Shown in pieces: positions 25,753-34,486 of a DNA stretch of 64,000 nucleotides. Positions within the stretch are counted from its first letter, which is position 1; each line of letters begins with the position of its first letter. This DNA comes from an uncultured Bacteroidales bacterium (GTDB lineage: Bacteria; Bacteroidota; Bacteroidia; Bacteroidales; Bacteroidaceae), in assembly GCA_902779845.1 (NCBI GenBank), contig CACZCZ010000008.1, positions 1-64,000 of the forward strand, in the 5' to 3' direction. Below the pieces are notes generated by a model, which made no database searches, had not been told where the DNA came from, and saw only the letters and a program-made list of their open reading frames with translations. Position numbers and translations under genes: made by a program.

Positions 25753-27057
25753 ATGGCAGCACTCGCTAATATGACCGTTGACGAGTTGGCAGCGTCCATC
25801 ACTCGTGAAGACCTGCGCGAAAGTGCGCAGCAGATCCGTCGCGAACTTGCCCAGATTCCCTTCCAGGTTCTGCAGGACAAGACCGCCAAGTATATCACCA
25901 TCCTCCCCGGCATCCGCAACCAGATTACCTTCGGCGAACTGGACGGCGATGCCCAGCTGGCTCCCTACAGCACAAAGAACCGCGATGCTGCCGACTACGC
26001 TATCGAAGGACGTACGCTCGTTGTGTATCCCGGCAACTGTGCCAAGGACTTCGATCCCATGCCGCTGTTCCACAGCATCTGGGGCGAGTCCATCGCCATG
26101 GGCCTGAACATCAGCAAGGGGCAGATCTGCCGCAAGCTGGTGACGATATTCGCAGCCAGGATCGGTATGCACATCAACGACGTGGTATTCGTCGGTGGTG
26201 TCCGCAACCGCGCTGGCAAGACCACAGCCGACCTCTTCGATTCGTTCGACACCATCGTCGGTCAGGAGATGCTGGGTGGTAACATCGCTGCCAACAAGGG
26301 TAACTACCTGAAGATTGGCAAGATCACCAAGATGAACGCCGAGGAGAAGTTGAAGGAGCTCTGGCGCGCCGCAGACAAGATGCTGAAGGGCCTCTCTGTC
26401 TTTATGTACGTCTCCCCCGACGTCTATATGGACTACTGCGACGACTATCAGGCTCGCCACGGCGCGCTTCCGTACAACCAACAGTTCGAGAAGAAGTACC
26501 TCGAGGGCACGAACAACAAGTGCGAGTTCGCCGTCCTGGACAACCTCGCCGGTTCCAACTTCATCTACATCACCATCAAGCAGAACCTGCTCCTGGGCAC
26601 CGATATCATGTACCAGCAGAACGTGCCGTTCATCGGCAGCTACGATCCCTGGTCGTGCACCTTCGCCTACGCAGGTGTCTATGGTGAGCAGATCCGCTCC
26701 ATCCGCAAGGAGTTCCTCATGATTGGCGACATGACCGAGGACGAGACTGTGGACGATGGCGATGACGAGTCCGAGACCGTTGTTGTCAAGAGTGACGTGA
26801 CCATCAGCTTCACCAAGGATGTGGACGAAGCCACCATGGGCGAAGAGTATGCCGGTCAGGTGGCCACCACCGACCCCGCCGGTAAGACTTTGGCCTATGA
26901 GTCCTCCGACACCGACGTAGCCACCGTTGACGAGAGCACTGGCGCCGTCACCCTCGTGGCTGCCGGTACCACGCTGATTACAGCGAAGTTCGCCGGTGAC
27001 ACCACGCACAACGCTGCGCAGGCAAGCTACGCGCTTACGGTGGCTCCAAGTACCTAA
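25753..27057 (+). CDS. major capsid protein with C-terminal Ig-like domain
   Basis: Encodes 434 residues directly after protease-scaffold. Its position, size and features (ELAQIPFQVLQDKTAKY, YQQNVPFIGSYDPWS) fit a major capsid protein of Bacteroidales phages. After an acidic linker (TEDETVDDGDDESE) residues of about 350-434 form a Big_2-like Ig domain (LAYESSDTDVATVDESTGAVTL ... ALTV), probably displayed on the capsid surface. A 12-bp hairpin follows at 27077-27123. Confidence 0.8.
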   Translation: MAALANMTVDELAASITREDLRESAQQIRRELAQIPFQVLQDKTAKYITILPGIRNQITFGELDGDAQLAPYSTKNRDAADYAIEGRTLVVYPGNCAKDFDPMPLFHSIWGESIAMGLNISKGQICRKLVTIFAARIGMHINDVVFVGGVRNRAGKTTADLFDSFDTIVGQEMLGGNIAANKGNYLKIGKITKMNAEEKLKELWRAADKMLKGLSVFMYVSPDVYMDYCDDYQARHGALPYNQQFEKKYLEGTNNKCEFAVLDNLAGSNFIYITIKQNLLLGTDIMYQQNVPFIGSYDPWSCTFAYAGVYGEQIRSIRKEFLMIGDMTEDETVDDGDDESETVVVKSDVTISFTKDVDEATMGEEYAGQVATTDPAGKTLAYESSDTDVATVDESTGAVTLVAAGTTLITAKFAGDTTHNAAQASYALTVAPST

Positions 27058-27076
27058 AACTCTTTTTCAGTCTGTG

Positions 27077-27123
27077 AAGGGCAGCGGCGAAGACGTCATT
27101 CTCGAGATGCAGCCGCTGCCCTT
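27077..27123 (+). terminator. 12-bp hairpin after capsid gene
   Basis: AAGGGCAGCGGC (27077-27088) pairs with its complement at 27112-27123. There is no T-run, so it may be an attenuator or mRNA-stabilising hairpin rather than a full terminator. Confidence 0.5.
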
Positions 27124-27156
27124 AAAAAAGAAAACAAATCGTAAATAAATAAAGTT

Positions 27157-27771
27157 ATGGGTAATTGCACAACAAAAAATCTTTACGCGTCCATCGAGGC
27201 CTGCCCCGGTCAGAAGACCATCCCCGGCATCCGTCGTCGCTTGTACTACATCGATAAGAAGTCCATCGCGGCCTTCCCCAAGCTCGGTGATCTGGATGAC
27301 ACCCCTGCTCCGACGGATATGGCAGCCCTGGCGAAGCTGAAGGGAGACTTCACGCTTCAGGGTGACGCCGTCTTCAACTTCATCGACCTGAAGGACGATG
27401 CCTCCAACGTGACCTTCGAGACGGTAGGCGAGGATGGCTCCAAGCTGTTCAACAACCAGGCCAACGCTATCGTCACCGGCATGAGTGACGATGTGAAGGG
27501 CTTTGCCCGTCAGGCCGTGAAAGACGACCTCGTGTTTGTCTATCAGGACCGCGCTGGAAAGTTCTGTGTCCTGGGCAACGAGATGTTCAAACTTCACGTC
27601 ACCCCCAGCGGCGACACAGGCTCCGAGGCGACGGGTACCATCACGTCCACGTTCGCCATACAGGTGTATGACGAGTGTCCTGTGCCTACCTATACCGGTA
27701 AGCTGAAGATCGCGGCTAATCTCCAGATTGACTGCACCACCGGCGAGGAGGAGGCCATCCCTCAGTCGTAG
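27157..27771 (+). CDS. phage structural protein after capsid, unknown
   Basis: Encodes 204 residues, beta-rich with a conserved-looking ending (FAIQVYDECPVPTYTGKLKI). Flanked by strong hairpins on both sides, suggesting separate dosage from capsid. It could be the tail tube or a head decoration protein; neither family can be confirmed by eye. Confidence 0.6.
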   Translation: MGNCTTKNLYASIEACPGQKTIPGIRRRLYYIDKKSIAAFPKLGDLDDTPAPTDMAALAKLKGDFTLQGDAVFNFIDLKDDASNVTFETVGEDGSKLFNNQANAIVTGMSDDVKGFARQAVKDDLVFVYQDRAGKFCVLGNEMFKLHVTPSGDTGSEATGTITSTFAIQVYDECPVPTYTGKLKIAANLQIDCTTGEEEAIPQS

Positions 27772-27804
27772 TTGTCGCCAAGTAAGTTTTGAATAAATGA
27801 CCGT

Positions 27805-27837
27805 GGGGCGGTCTCACGTAACGTCGTGGGCCGCCCC
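27805..27837 (+). terminator. GC hairpin between structural genes
   Basis: GGGGCGG (27805-27811) pairs with CCGCCCC (27831-27837), with an inner CACG/CGTG helix, followed by TGTTTCT. Confidence 0.55.
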
Positions 27838-27856
27838 TGTTTCTACAAAAAAAATC

Positions 27857-28645
27857 ATGGACAAACTGTTTACTGAAAAAATCGTTGCGTTCCTTAAGAT
27901 CGAGAAGCCGACAGACGCACAGATCATTGAGGGGGCCACGCTGCTGCTGCAGTGCAATCCCTCACGAGAGCGTGGCATCTATAACTCTGCGTTGCGCAGA
28001 CCGCAGTCCATGCTGCCGTGGATTGTTACTGACCTGAAGAAGTACCTGGGCATCCGCAAGCGTGGCCTCACGACCGCTGATGTCCCTCAGTACAATGAAC
28101 GAGTCCTGAAGGATGTCCGCAAGACTCTTTCCGTCGTACCAGAAGGCGTGAAGGTCAAAGACAATGGCAGTATTCCCGTTCTCGGCATCCGTCACCGCCG
28201 TGCGGATCACGACCAACTTCCGGAGGATATCCAGAAGATCTGGACGGACAATGCCGAACGCTGGAATACCATGCGCCGTGTGCATGCCCAGCTGGGCGTG
28301 ATGATAGCCAAGCCCGGCTATGCGCCCTGCGACGGAAATGAGCTGTGCTACCAACTGGCGGAGATGGATAAGGAGCAGCGCAAGGCGTTTGAACGCTATG
28401 ATAAATTCCAGCTCTCGAAGCCAACCGCACAGCCCGACAGCGTGGAGACGTTCACGGACAACGTGAAAACCGTGCAGAACGCCCGCACGATCGTTTCCCG
28501 TGGCCTGTCACGCAAGACACAGACTGACGAGTCTCTGCAGAAGATCCAGAATGCCGTGGACACACTCTTCGCGCTGAAGCAGGCCATCAAGCCCGAGACC
28601 GTGGCAAAGCTGAAGGCCATCGGCATCATCATCCCACAGGGTTGA
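27857..28645 (+). CDS. phage protein in head module, unknown
   Basis: Starting at ATG 27857 (MDKLFTEKIVAFLKI) gives 262 residues; an upstream in-frame start at 27797 lies in the preceding hairpin and is rejected. Helical and basic, with repeated R-rich segments (SALRRPQSMLPWIVTDLKKYLGIRKRGL). Ends just before the PLD-like gene. Not recognised. Confidence 0.6.
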   Translation: MDKLFTEKIVAFLKIEKPTDAQIIEGATLLLQCNPSRERGIYNSALRRPQSMLPWIVTDLKKYLGIRKRGLTTADVPQYNERVLKDVRKTLSVVPEGVKVKDNGSIPVLGIRHRRADHDQLPEDIQKIWTDNAERWNTMRRVHAQLGVMIAKPGYAPCDGNELCYQLAEMDKEQRKAFERYDKFQLSKPTAQPDSVETFTDNVKTVQNARTIVSRGLSRKTQTDESLQKIQNAVDTLFALKQAIKPETVAKLKAIGIIIPQG

Positions 28646-28649
28646 GCCT

Positions 28650-29171
28650 ATGCCCAGGGGGACGAATATAGACGAACTGCTGCGCCCTGTCCGCGAGACG
28701 CCCATACAGGCCTATTTCGGGCAGGGGCTCCACACGCTCGGCCTGCTCTCGTGGCTTCTGCCACAAACCGGCAAGGCTGACGTGTGGGTCAGCAGTTATT
28801 CCACGAGCGAGCCGTTTCTGAATGGATTCTTCCTCCTCGGGCTGAAAGACTTGATAAGACATTCAGCCATCCTGCTCGATCAGAGGGCCGCACGTAAGAC
28901 ACTCCGGCTGGAGAGTCTTCTTAGCTCGGCCTTCGAGCATGTCTTTCTCGGGCAGAACCATTCGAAACTACTACTCGTGAAAAGCGAGACGATGGCCGTG
29001 TCCGTCATCACCTCGCAGAACCAAACCTATGGCGCGCGCGCCGAGAGCACCATCATCACCACCAATCCGCAGGTCTTTGATGTCCTGATGCAACAGTTCA
29101 TCGATATCTGTGGGGAGGCTGCAGTAGAACTAGATCTAAGCAATGGAAAAGGAATTATTACAGGATGTTGA
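28650..29171 (+). CDS. phospholipase D-like (HKD) protein
   Basis: Encodes 173 residues. The segment NHSKLLLVKSETMAVSVITSQN followed by a glycine-containing stretch ending ARAESTII resembles one half of a phospholipase-D/HKD fold (HxK, then the S/N-containing strand and an Arg-x-Glu end). Only a single HxK is present, so an active enzyme would need to dimerise. Its place just before the terminase genes suggests a DNA-processing or structural job. Assignment is tentative. Confidence 0.5.
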   Translation: MPRGTNIDELLRPVRETPIQAYFGQGLHTLGLLSWLLPQTGKADVWVSSYSTSEPFLNGFFLLGLKDLIRHSAILLDQRAARKTLRLESLLSSAFEHVFLGQNHSKLLLVKSETMAVSVITSQNQTYGARAESTIITTNPQVFDVLMQQFIDICGEAAVELDLSNGKGIITGC

Positions 29172-29412
29172 GCGGTTGGCACGCCTGCTGCTGACACCGG
29201 AACAAATCGGTGATCTCCTAGGATTGGACAGTGAACAGCTGGCCATGTTCTCCAATCCATGGAGCGACGTGGGAAAACTGTACCGTCGCATCCTGTCTGA
29301 GCGTGCCAAAGAACTTCATGAAAAGACCTTGCGGCTGGCCGACGTTGGCTCGCCCACGGCGCTGGAACAAGCTAACACTTGGTTGCGTGCCGCACAAATA
29401 TGCATTGAATGA
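29143..29412 (+). CDS. small HTH protein, terminase-associated
   Basis: Encodes 89 residues; LLTPEQIGDLLGLDSEQLAMF reads as an HTH, followed by two helices. Overlaps both neighbours (29 and 4 bases). May be a small terminase component or DNA-binding accessory. Confidence 0.55.
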   Translation: MEKELLQDVERLARLLLTPEQIGDLLGLDSEQLAMFSNPWSDVGKLYRRILSERAKELHEKTLRLADVGSPTALEQANTWLRAAQICIE

Positions 29413-30053
29413 GATTCGATATAGACCTATATGCCGAGAACCTCATGCTGCCTGAAGAGGAGCTGCGGGTGAAACGTGTGGATGAACAAGTCATCCGGCG
29501 TGTCATCCGGTTACGCGATATCTACAATTTCATGTTGCGCAACCCCCTGAAGAAAGACCGCGAATATATAGACTATATTCAGGCAACCTACAAAGATGAA
29601 CAGGGTAAGCCCCTCTCCAAACGCAAGGCCTATGAGGATATCGAAATTCTCCACGCTATCATCGGCAACCTGCAGCAGTGCACCAAGGAATGGCATCGCT
29701 GGCGCTTCAATAATATGATTATGGAGGGCTATGCCATCGCCATCAGACATGAGGATGCTGCTGCCATCGCTAAACTCGCACAACAGTACGGAAAATACAA
29801 CCAGCTTGACAAAAATGATGACCACGACATCGGCTATTCTGAACTGCCGCATATTGTCTTCTGCTTCGACGTGTCGGTGATGGGCTTCCAACCAATCCCC
29901 AACGTTAAGGCTCTCATGGAAAAACTGTACACCGAGTTTTCCCAGTCGCGCTTTGCCAATATCGTGGAGGATGCTGACGCGGTGGAAATTGCCAACGAAC
30001 CGGACAATAGAAAACTTCCAGCAAATGCAGACACTAGAGCAATATCTGAATAG
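29409..30053 (+). CDS. terminase small subunit-like protein
   Basis: Encodes 214 residues with a helical DNA-binding-like N-terminus (VIRRVIRLRDIYNFML ... KRKAYEDIEILHAII) and lies immediately upstream of, and overlapping, the large terminase gene. Position is the main argument; sequence identity of the family is not certain. Confidence 0.6.
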   Translation: MRFDIDLYAENLMLPEEELRVKRVDEQVIRRVIRLRDIYNFMLRNPLKKDREYIDYIQATYKDEQGKPLSKRKAYEDIEILHAIIGNLQQCTKEWHRWRFNNMIMEGYAIAIRHEDAAAIAKLAQQYGKYNQLDKNDDHDIGYSELPHIVFCFDVSVMGFQPIPNVKALMEKLYTEFSQSRFANIVEDADAVEIANEPDNRKLPANADTRAISE

Positions 30054-31653
30054 GGCGCAGGCCTATGTCCTGGCACTCCTGCCGAAGTTCCTGACCATGG
30101 TCGCAGGACGCGGTACAGGCAAAGGCTTGGTGTGCGCCAGCATCCTTCGCCGGAACATCGAGCAGATGCCTGGATCCAACACCGGACTTGTGGGGCCTAA
30201 TTCCAAGCGAATGTGGACCAACATCATCCCGAGTTGGGATACGCATCTGCGTCGATGGGGCTTCGTGGAGGGAGTGCATTACACGTGGGGACGCAAGCCG
30301 GCCAAGGCGTGGGGCTGGAAGGAGCCCATCATCAAACCCTTGAATTGGGAAAATACGTTGTCCTTCTATACCGGTGCCTATGCCACCATTATAAGCCAGG
30401 ACAGAAAAGGTACATCGAACAGCCAGAGCTTCGACTACTTGCTAATCGATGAGTGTAAGTTCATAAATTATGCCCAGTTCAAGGATGAGACACTCCCTGC
30501 CAACCGTGGCAACGGCAACGCCTTTGGCCAGCTCTATTTCCACCACGGCATCGCCAAGTTCTCAGATATGCCCACCACTAAAAAGGGTTCGTGGTTCCTC
30601 GCGGATCGTGAAAAGTGTGATGCGGAGAAAGTAAAGGTGCTGGAAGGACTGTTGGCCTCGTTCTGGGGGCTGCGACAGCAAATAGCCAACAAGGTAGAAG
30701 CCCGCATCCCGGTGACGGCTCAGGAGCGATATAACCTGAAAAGGCTGTCCCGTGTCATCAACATGATGCGCGCGGACACATTCCTGTACAAGGAGTTTAG
30801 CAGCATCGAGAATCTGGAGATTCTGGGGGAGGACTTCATCCGTCAATGCCACCGCGACATGCCTCCAGCCACCTTCCGCACGACGATTATGTGCCAGCGT
30901 GTGGAACACTCCGAGGACTCTTTCTACAACGCTAAGAGCGACCGAAATCTCTACACCGCCGTCGATAAGACCTACATCGACTCTCTGGGCTACGACATGG
31001 AAAAGCTGCGCCACGTCGATTGCCGCATGGATGCTGATATCAACAAGGAAGAGCCGCTGTATATTGCTTTCGATGCCAACACGAACATCAACTGGTGTGT
31101 CGTTGGACAGCCTGGGCACGACCTGAAGCTGCGCATCCTGAAGTCCTTCTACGTCAAATACGAGCGTCGCTTGCCTGAGTTGGTCGATGATTTCTGCGCC
31201 TACTACCTCCCGCTGCGTCATAAAGAGGTAGTCTTCTGCTTCGACTCGACCTTTGTTGGCAACAACTTTGCCGTCGATAGTAATGACTTCCATACTGTCA
31301 TCAAGCACTGCCTGATGAGAAACGGTTGGACTGTCCGCGAAATCTATATCGGCACCCCTTGGAAGCACCCGGTAAAGAACTCGCTCATCAACCGTATGTT
31401 CCTTGGGCAGGCGCGGTACCAGATTCTTATCAACGAGGAAAACAATCCGGACCTTTTGGTCAGTATTGATTCAGCCATGACCATTAACGGCACAAACCAG
31501 AAGGATAAGTCAGGCGAGAAAGAACCGGAGACCGAGGAGAATCAGCTGCAGGGACGCACCGACGGATCCGACGCTTTTGATACTCTCTGCATAGCGGTGG
31601 AAACGGGCAGCGGCCAGATGTACAGTGGCGGCGGTGGTGGTGATATCATTTGA
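30025..31653 (+). CDS. terminase large subunit
   Basis: The start chosen at 30025 (MQTLEQYLNRAQAYVLALL) gives 542 residues and a 29-base overlap with the previous gene; an earlier start at 29953 would overlap by 101. Walker A is AGRGTGKG (residues 27-34), Walker B is YLLIDEC. The C-terminal nuclease region begins YIAFDANTNINWCVV, with a later FCFDSTFVG. It packages phage DNA into proheads. A terminator follows. Confidence 0.88.
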   Translation: MQTLEQYLNRAQAYVLALLPKFLTMVAGRGTGKGLVCASILRRNIEQMPGSNTGLVGPNSKRMWTNIIPSWDTHLRRWGFVEGVHYTWGRKPAKAWGWKEPIIKPLNWENTLSFYTGAYATIISQDRKGTSNSQSFDYLLIDECKFINYAQFKDETLPANRGNGNAFGQLYFHHGIAKFSDMPTTKKGSWFLADREKCDAEKVKVLEGLLASFWGLRQQIANKVEARIPVTAQERYNLKRLSRVINMMRADTFLYKEFSSIENLEILGEDFIRQCHRDMPPATFRTTIMCQRVEHSEDSFYNAKSDRNLYTAVDKTYIDSLGYDMEKLRHVDCRMDADINKEEPLYIAFDANTNINWCVVGQPGHDLKLRILKSFYVKYERRLPELVDDFCAYYLPLRHKEVVFCFDSTFVGNNFAVDSNDFHTVIKHCLMRNGWTVREIYIGTPWKHPVKNSLINRMFLGQARYQILINEENNPDLLVSIDSAMTINGTNQKDKSGEKEPETEENQLQGRTDGSDAFDTLCIAVETGSGQMYSGGGGGDII

Positions 31654-31673
31654 AGTAAGTCATGTTTTTTTCG

Positions 31674-31705
31674 GGTCTTCGCAGGGATGCGCAGACCTTT
31701 TTTTT
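31674..31705 (+). terminator. terminator after terminase
   Basis: GGTCT...AGACC stem with an inner CGC/GCG helix, then eight T (31698-31705). Confidence 0.8.
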
Positions 31706-32254
31706 GAATGGGCCGCCATCGGCCCCACTGTGCACCTTGGACGTCATAGGGACGTGCTAAGCACCTCGAAAGCACGGGAGAACGGCCGCACGCTACGCTC
31801 CGGTGTTATGGCTCCAGCATGAGATTCCTGATGACATCAAGTGGCCGCTCGGTTGGGTAAGTACACATCGATGATATGCACACACCCACGCGGCCCGATG
31901 GGCAACACGGCCAGTCGATGTCGGACACACACGCTGAAATCATTACACGCTGCACTCCGCTGCGGCTGTTCTCCTTATGCTTTCGAGGTGCTATGCCATG
32001 CGGCATGAAGGTGCCTGACTGGATGATAGTGCACCGCCAATGCGGCGCACCCGCACACCCTCATAGGTGTGCAGAGACCGCGGATAAGCAACCATCATCG
32101 CCATCGTCATCGTCGCCGCGCGTTCGTCAAGCGGCGCAAGTGCCCATACATATACCGCTGCGCTCATAGGGTGTAATTACGCCTCGGGCGTAGGGCGGTG
32201 TCGGGCTCACTTCCGTGAAACTTCCTTGCAAATCCAAGGAAGCGAAGATTTTTT
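31706..32254 (+). ncRNA. candidate large structured noncoding RNA A
   Basis: About 550 bases without a plausible gene. AGCACCTCGAAAGCA (31760-31774) is perfectly complementary to 31978-31992, and 14 bases at 31777-31790 pair with 31961-31974 with one wobble, giving a nearly continuous 29-pair helix closing a 230-base domain. Inside and after it are many local hairpins (31710-31725, 31741-31755, CACACC/GGTGTG, TACGCC/GGCGTA). It ends in CTTCCTTG-loop-CAAGGAAG and six T (32221-32254). Plus strand is inferred from the terminator. It could be a giant phage RNA or, less likely, a packaging site. Confidence 0.6.
32221..32254 (+). terminator. terminator of noncoding RNA A
   Basis: Eight-bp stem CTTCCTTG/CAAGGAAG with a six-base loop, then CGAAGA and six T. 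Confidence 0.75.
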
Positions 32255-32352
32255 GTCTGGAAATCAGGCTTTTTGCTTTGTGACGGTGTTCACAACTTTT
32301 TGAAAAGCCTGTTTACAGTTTTTTCTGAGCTACTGGGGCGAATAAAAAAAGA

Positions 32353-32380
32353 AAAGGAGACCGAGGCGCGGGTCTCCTTT
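32353..32380 (-). terminator. terminator of the minus-strand DUF5053 unit
   Basis: Ten perfect pairs AAAGGAGACC/GGTCTCCTTT, followed on the minus strand by a T-rich run. Confidence 0.8.
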
Positions 32381-32456
32381 CCGGGTGTCGTTACAAGAGA
32401 GTGGTCATCTTTTTGTTCAACCTTGGGCAGTGCCCTAAAAGCCTAACAGAATCGCC

Positions 32457-32747
32457 TCAGATATTTTCGGCAGCACGTCGGATGCGCTCCGAAAGATCTA
32501 TGAGAGCTCCGCGGAGCTGCTCTTTCTCTTTAGGCGTGAACTCGCACGGGTTCCCGTGTCCGTCCACTTCGTTGAGCCGCTGGTAGAACCAGGACACAGA
32601 CTTCTGAAAGTAGTCATTGGCGATGTGACGCCAATTGATGTTCAAATCGATGTCGCGCAGTGCAGACCGCACTTTCGACTTCTCTGCCTGCTCACCATAT
32701 TGTTGAGCTTTCTGCTTGGCAGCCTGCAGTTCTTCTTCGTAGGTCAT
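32457..32747 (-). CDS. DUF5053 protein
   Basis: Encodes 96 residues with an N-terminal coiled part (EELQAAKQKAQQYGEQAEK) and the DUF5053 core: DIDLNINWRHIANDYFQKSVSWFYQRLNEVDG ... LIDLSERIRRAAENI. The SVSWFYQRL helix looks like an HTH recognition helix. Such proteins are common in Bacteroidales phages. It is transcribed against the structural genes, with a 45-residue gene upstream, and is a candidate regulator of the divergent promoter region at 33027-33152. Confidence 0.75.
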   Translation of the reverse strand: MTYEEELQAAKQKAQQYGEQAEKSKVRSALRDIDLNINWRHIANDYFQKSVSWFYQRLNEVDGHGNPCEFTPKEKEQLRGALIDLSERIRRAAENI

Positions 32748-32794
32748 AGTTTGAATTTGCTGTTTGGATGTCGATGTGAAGACTTTCGGAAAGA

Positions 32795-32816
32795 CCCCGC
32801 CGCCGGAGCGGCGGGG
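32795..32816 (-). terminator. hairpin between the 45-residue gene and DUF5053 gene
   Basis: Nine perfect GC pairs (32795-32803 with 32808-32816) around a four-base loop. Confidence 0.6.
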
Positions 32817-32825
32817 CTGTCTGTG

Positions 32826-32963
32826 TCACGAGTATCTGTCAAGCAGCTTGTCGATGCAATCCTCGACGTACCTTTCCAGATAGTAGGGACTCTGTCCTTT
32901 TGCCGATTGGCAGTTCCTTACGGCAAGGATTAGTTCCCACTCGTCTTCCGAAATGTCTTTCAT
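32826..32963 (-). CDS. 45-residue phage protein
   Basis: Reads MKDISEDEWELILAVRNC then QSAKGQSPYYLERYVEDC and ends DKLLDRYS. Acidic and helical. Directly downstream of a well-formed minus-strand promoter (33027-33058) and followed by a hairpin and the DUF5053 gene, so expression is likely. Function unknown. Confidence 0.6.
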   Translation of the reverse strand: MKDISEDEWELILAVRNCQSAKGQSPYYLERYVEDCIDKLLDRYS

Positions 32964-33026
32964 CATAGGCTTCCGGTTTTGGGTTAAACATTAAGTTAAT
33001 GAACACTTGTCTCTTGTAAGACGATG

Positions 33027-33081
33027 CAAAGGTAGGTATAATATTTTATACCGCCAAATATTTGGTGAAATATTTTATACC
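33027..33081. promoter_or_regulatory. minus promoter and palindromic operator region
   Basis: Minus-strand promoter: TTTG (33055-33058), 20-base spacer, TACCTTTG (33027-33034). A perfect 12-bp palindrome CCAAATATTTGG (33054-33065) covers the -33 box. GGTATAATATTTTATACC (33035-33052) is an inverted repeat in the spacer, and AATATTTTATACC recurs at 33040-33052 and 33069-33081. This is a strong operator candidate. Confidence 0.7.
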
Positions 33082-33121
33082 AATGGGCGTTTTTTTTGTT
33101 GTTTGGTCTATTCCCCTGTAT

Positions 33122-33152
33122 TTTCATATATAAATAAAGTGTCTTACCTTTG
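33122..33152 (+). promoter_or_regulatory. promoter of the portal-connector operon
   Basis: TTTC near 33122-33125 and TACCTTTG at 33145-33152, 20 bases before the start codon at 33172. Confidence 0.65.
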
Positions 33153-33171
33153 CCGTAGAAATTAAAAAGAT

Positions 33172-34227
33172 ATGGCATCACTCTATAGTCAACCTTCAGC
33201 GCTCTGCTTTTCATCTGCCATCTCGGACATTGTGTTTCACAGTAATGCTGAGAGTGGTGTGCTGGTTCTGGACTTGGTGGCGGGAGAGACCCGCATCCAT
33301 GTCCTAGAGGAAACGATGTATCCGAATGGCGACGGGAGCGTCGCTGTCAATGATGTCAGCTCACTTGTAGAACCATATGTGAAGAAATACCTGCAGATGA
33401 GTATGGAATGTTCCTTCACAGATACTGCAGGGGCTGCAAGCATCACACCTGTCACCATCCTCTTCTCGATGGCCGACGTGGACGGTGCGGCCAGCGACTT
33501 TACCACGAACCATTTCCTGACAGTCCTGAACGGCGAGAAAATAACGGCGCGTGGCCGTGAGGAACGTCTGTATGCCTATGGCGCAAACGTTGTCACTGTG
33601 ACGGCTACCCTCCAGCTTGCTAACGGCTCGTTCGGCACACAGACGGCATCGTTGAACGCAGCGAGTACCACAGGCAGCATCTCGCAGTTCGATGTGTCGC
33701 CGGACAATATAGTGATGCTCCTCGGTCTTTCGACAGCCCGCCTGCTGTCCTACATCGTGGAAGCGGGCAACCGGCTGCAGCGCTTCCGTTGCGTGACGGA
33801 TGCCGTCTCTCCCGCACCCTCCCTGCTATTTACAAATAGCTTCGGCTGTCAGGAGTTCATCCATTGTGTCGGCAAGCACAAGAAAGACTCGAAATACGAC
33901 CGTAAATCGACACGCATTCGAGGTTTCATGCGTAACTATCTCGTCACTGAGGAAAGGAAGTTCACGGGAAACACAGGGTGGCTCAATGAGGCGATGGCCG
34001 ATTGGGCAGATGAGCTGTTCCGGTCTGATGAAGTCTATCTCTGGGTGGATGGCGTGCGAGGTCGCGAGGTGTTCATCTCTGAATCGAAGAGCGAAATCAA
34101 CAATGAAGATGACAACATGCCGGCCTTCGAGTTCACCTACGCCTACGCTCAGCGCATCCATAATGTGATGCAGCCTGAGCACGCCGGACGTATCTTCGAC
34201 AACACATTTGACCACACTTTCAATTGA
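33172..34227 (+). CDS. phage structural protein, unknown
   Basis: Encodes 351 residues; beta-rich (GVLVLDLVAGETRIHVLEE, VNDVSSLVEPYVKKYL) with an acidic end (SEINNEDDNMPAFEFTYAYAQRIHN). First gene of the long operon that leads to the portal. Possibly a tail or baseplate component; not recognised. Confidence 0.6.
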   Translation: MASLYSQPSALCFSSAISDIVFHSNAESGVLVLDLVAGETRIHVLEETMYPNGDGSVAVNDVSSLVEPYVKKYLQMSMECSFTDTAGAASITPVTILFSMADVDGAASDFTTNHFLTVLNGEKITARGREERLYAYGANVVTVTATLQLANGSFGTQTASLNAASTTGSISQFDVSPDNIVMLLGLSTARLLSYIVEAGNRLQRFRCVTDAVSPAPSLLFTNSFGCQEFIHCVGKHKKDSKYDRKSTRIRGFMRNYLVTEERKFTGNTGWLNEAMADWADELFRSDEVYLWVDGVRGREVFISESKSEINNEDDNMPAFEFTYAYAQRIHNVMQPEHAGRIFDNTFDHTFN

Positions 34228-34228
34228 T

Positions 34229-34486
34229 ATGGGAAACAAGACAAAGAAAGCAATACACCTGAAGGACGCGCAACTGTTCCTCGATGAGTGCAAGCTCGCC
34301 CGTGAAAAGGTTTGGCTCGTTGCCCTTAGTTCAAAAGGTGAACTCCTCCGCTTCGACGGATGGCTGGTACAAAGCAGCCATTGGACGGCAGGGACTCATG
34401 ATTTCTATAATCCTGTGAGCAGGCAAATCCGTAAGGTGCGCGATATCCTGATATTTGAGATTAACGGACATCCAGTATATATATAA
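34229..34486 (+). CDS. small phage protein, unknown
   Basis: Starting at ATG 34229, one base after the previous stop, gives 85 residues (MGNKTKKAIHLKDAQLFLDEC...). An alternative start at 34208 overlaps the upstream gene. Ends with IFEINGHPVYI and overlaps the portal gene by one base. Not recognised. Confidence 0.6.
   Translation: MGNKTKKAIHLKDAQLFLDECKLAREKVWLVALSSKGELLRFDGWLVQSSHWTAGTHDFYNPVSRQIRKVRDILIFEINGHPVYI

Noticed and set aside
25582-27009. 475-codon minus-strand frame
   Set aside because: Antisense of the capsid gene.
31876-32169. 97-codon plus-strand frame
   Set aside because: Unnatural Ser/Pro/His-rich product within the hairpin-rich noncoding region.
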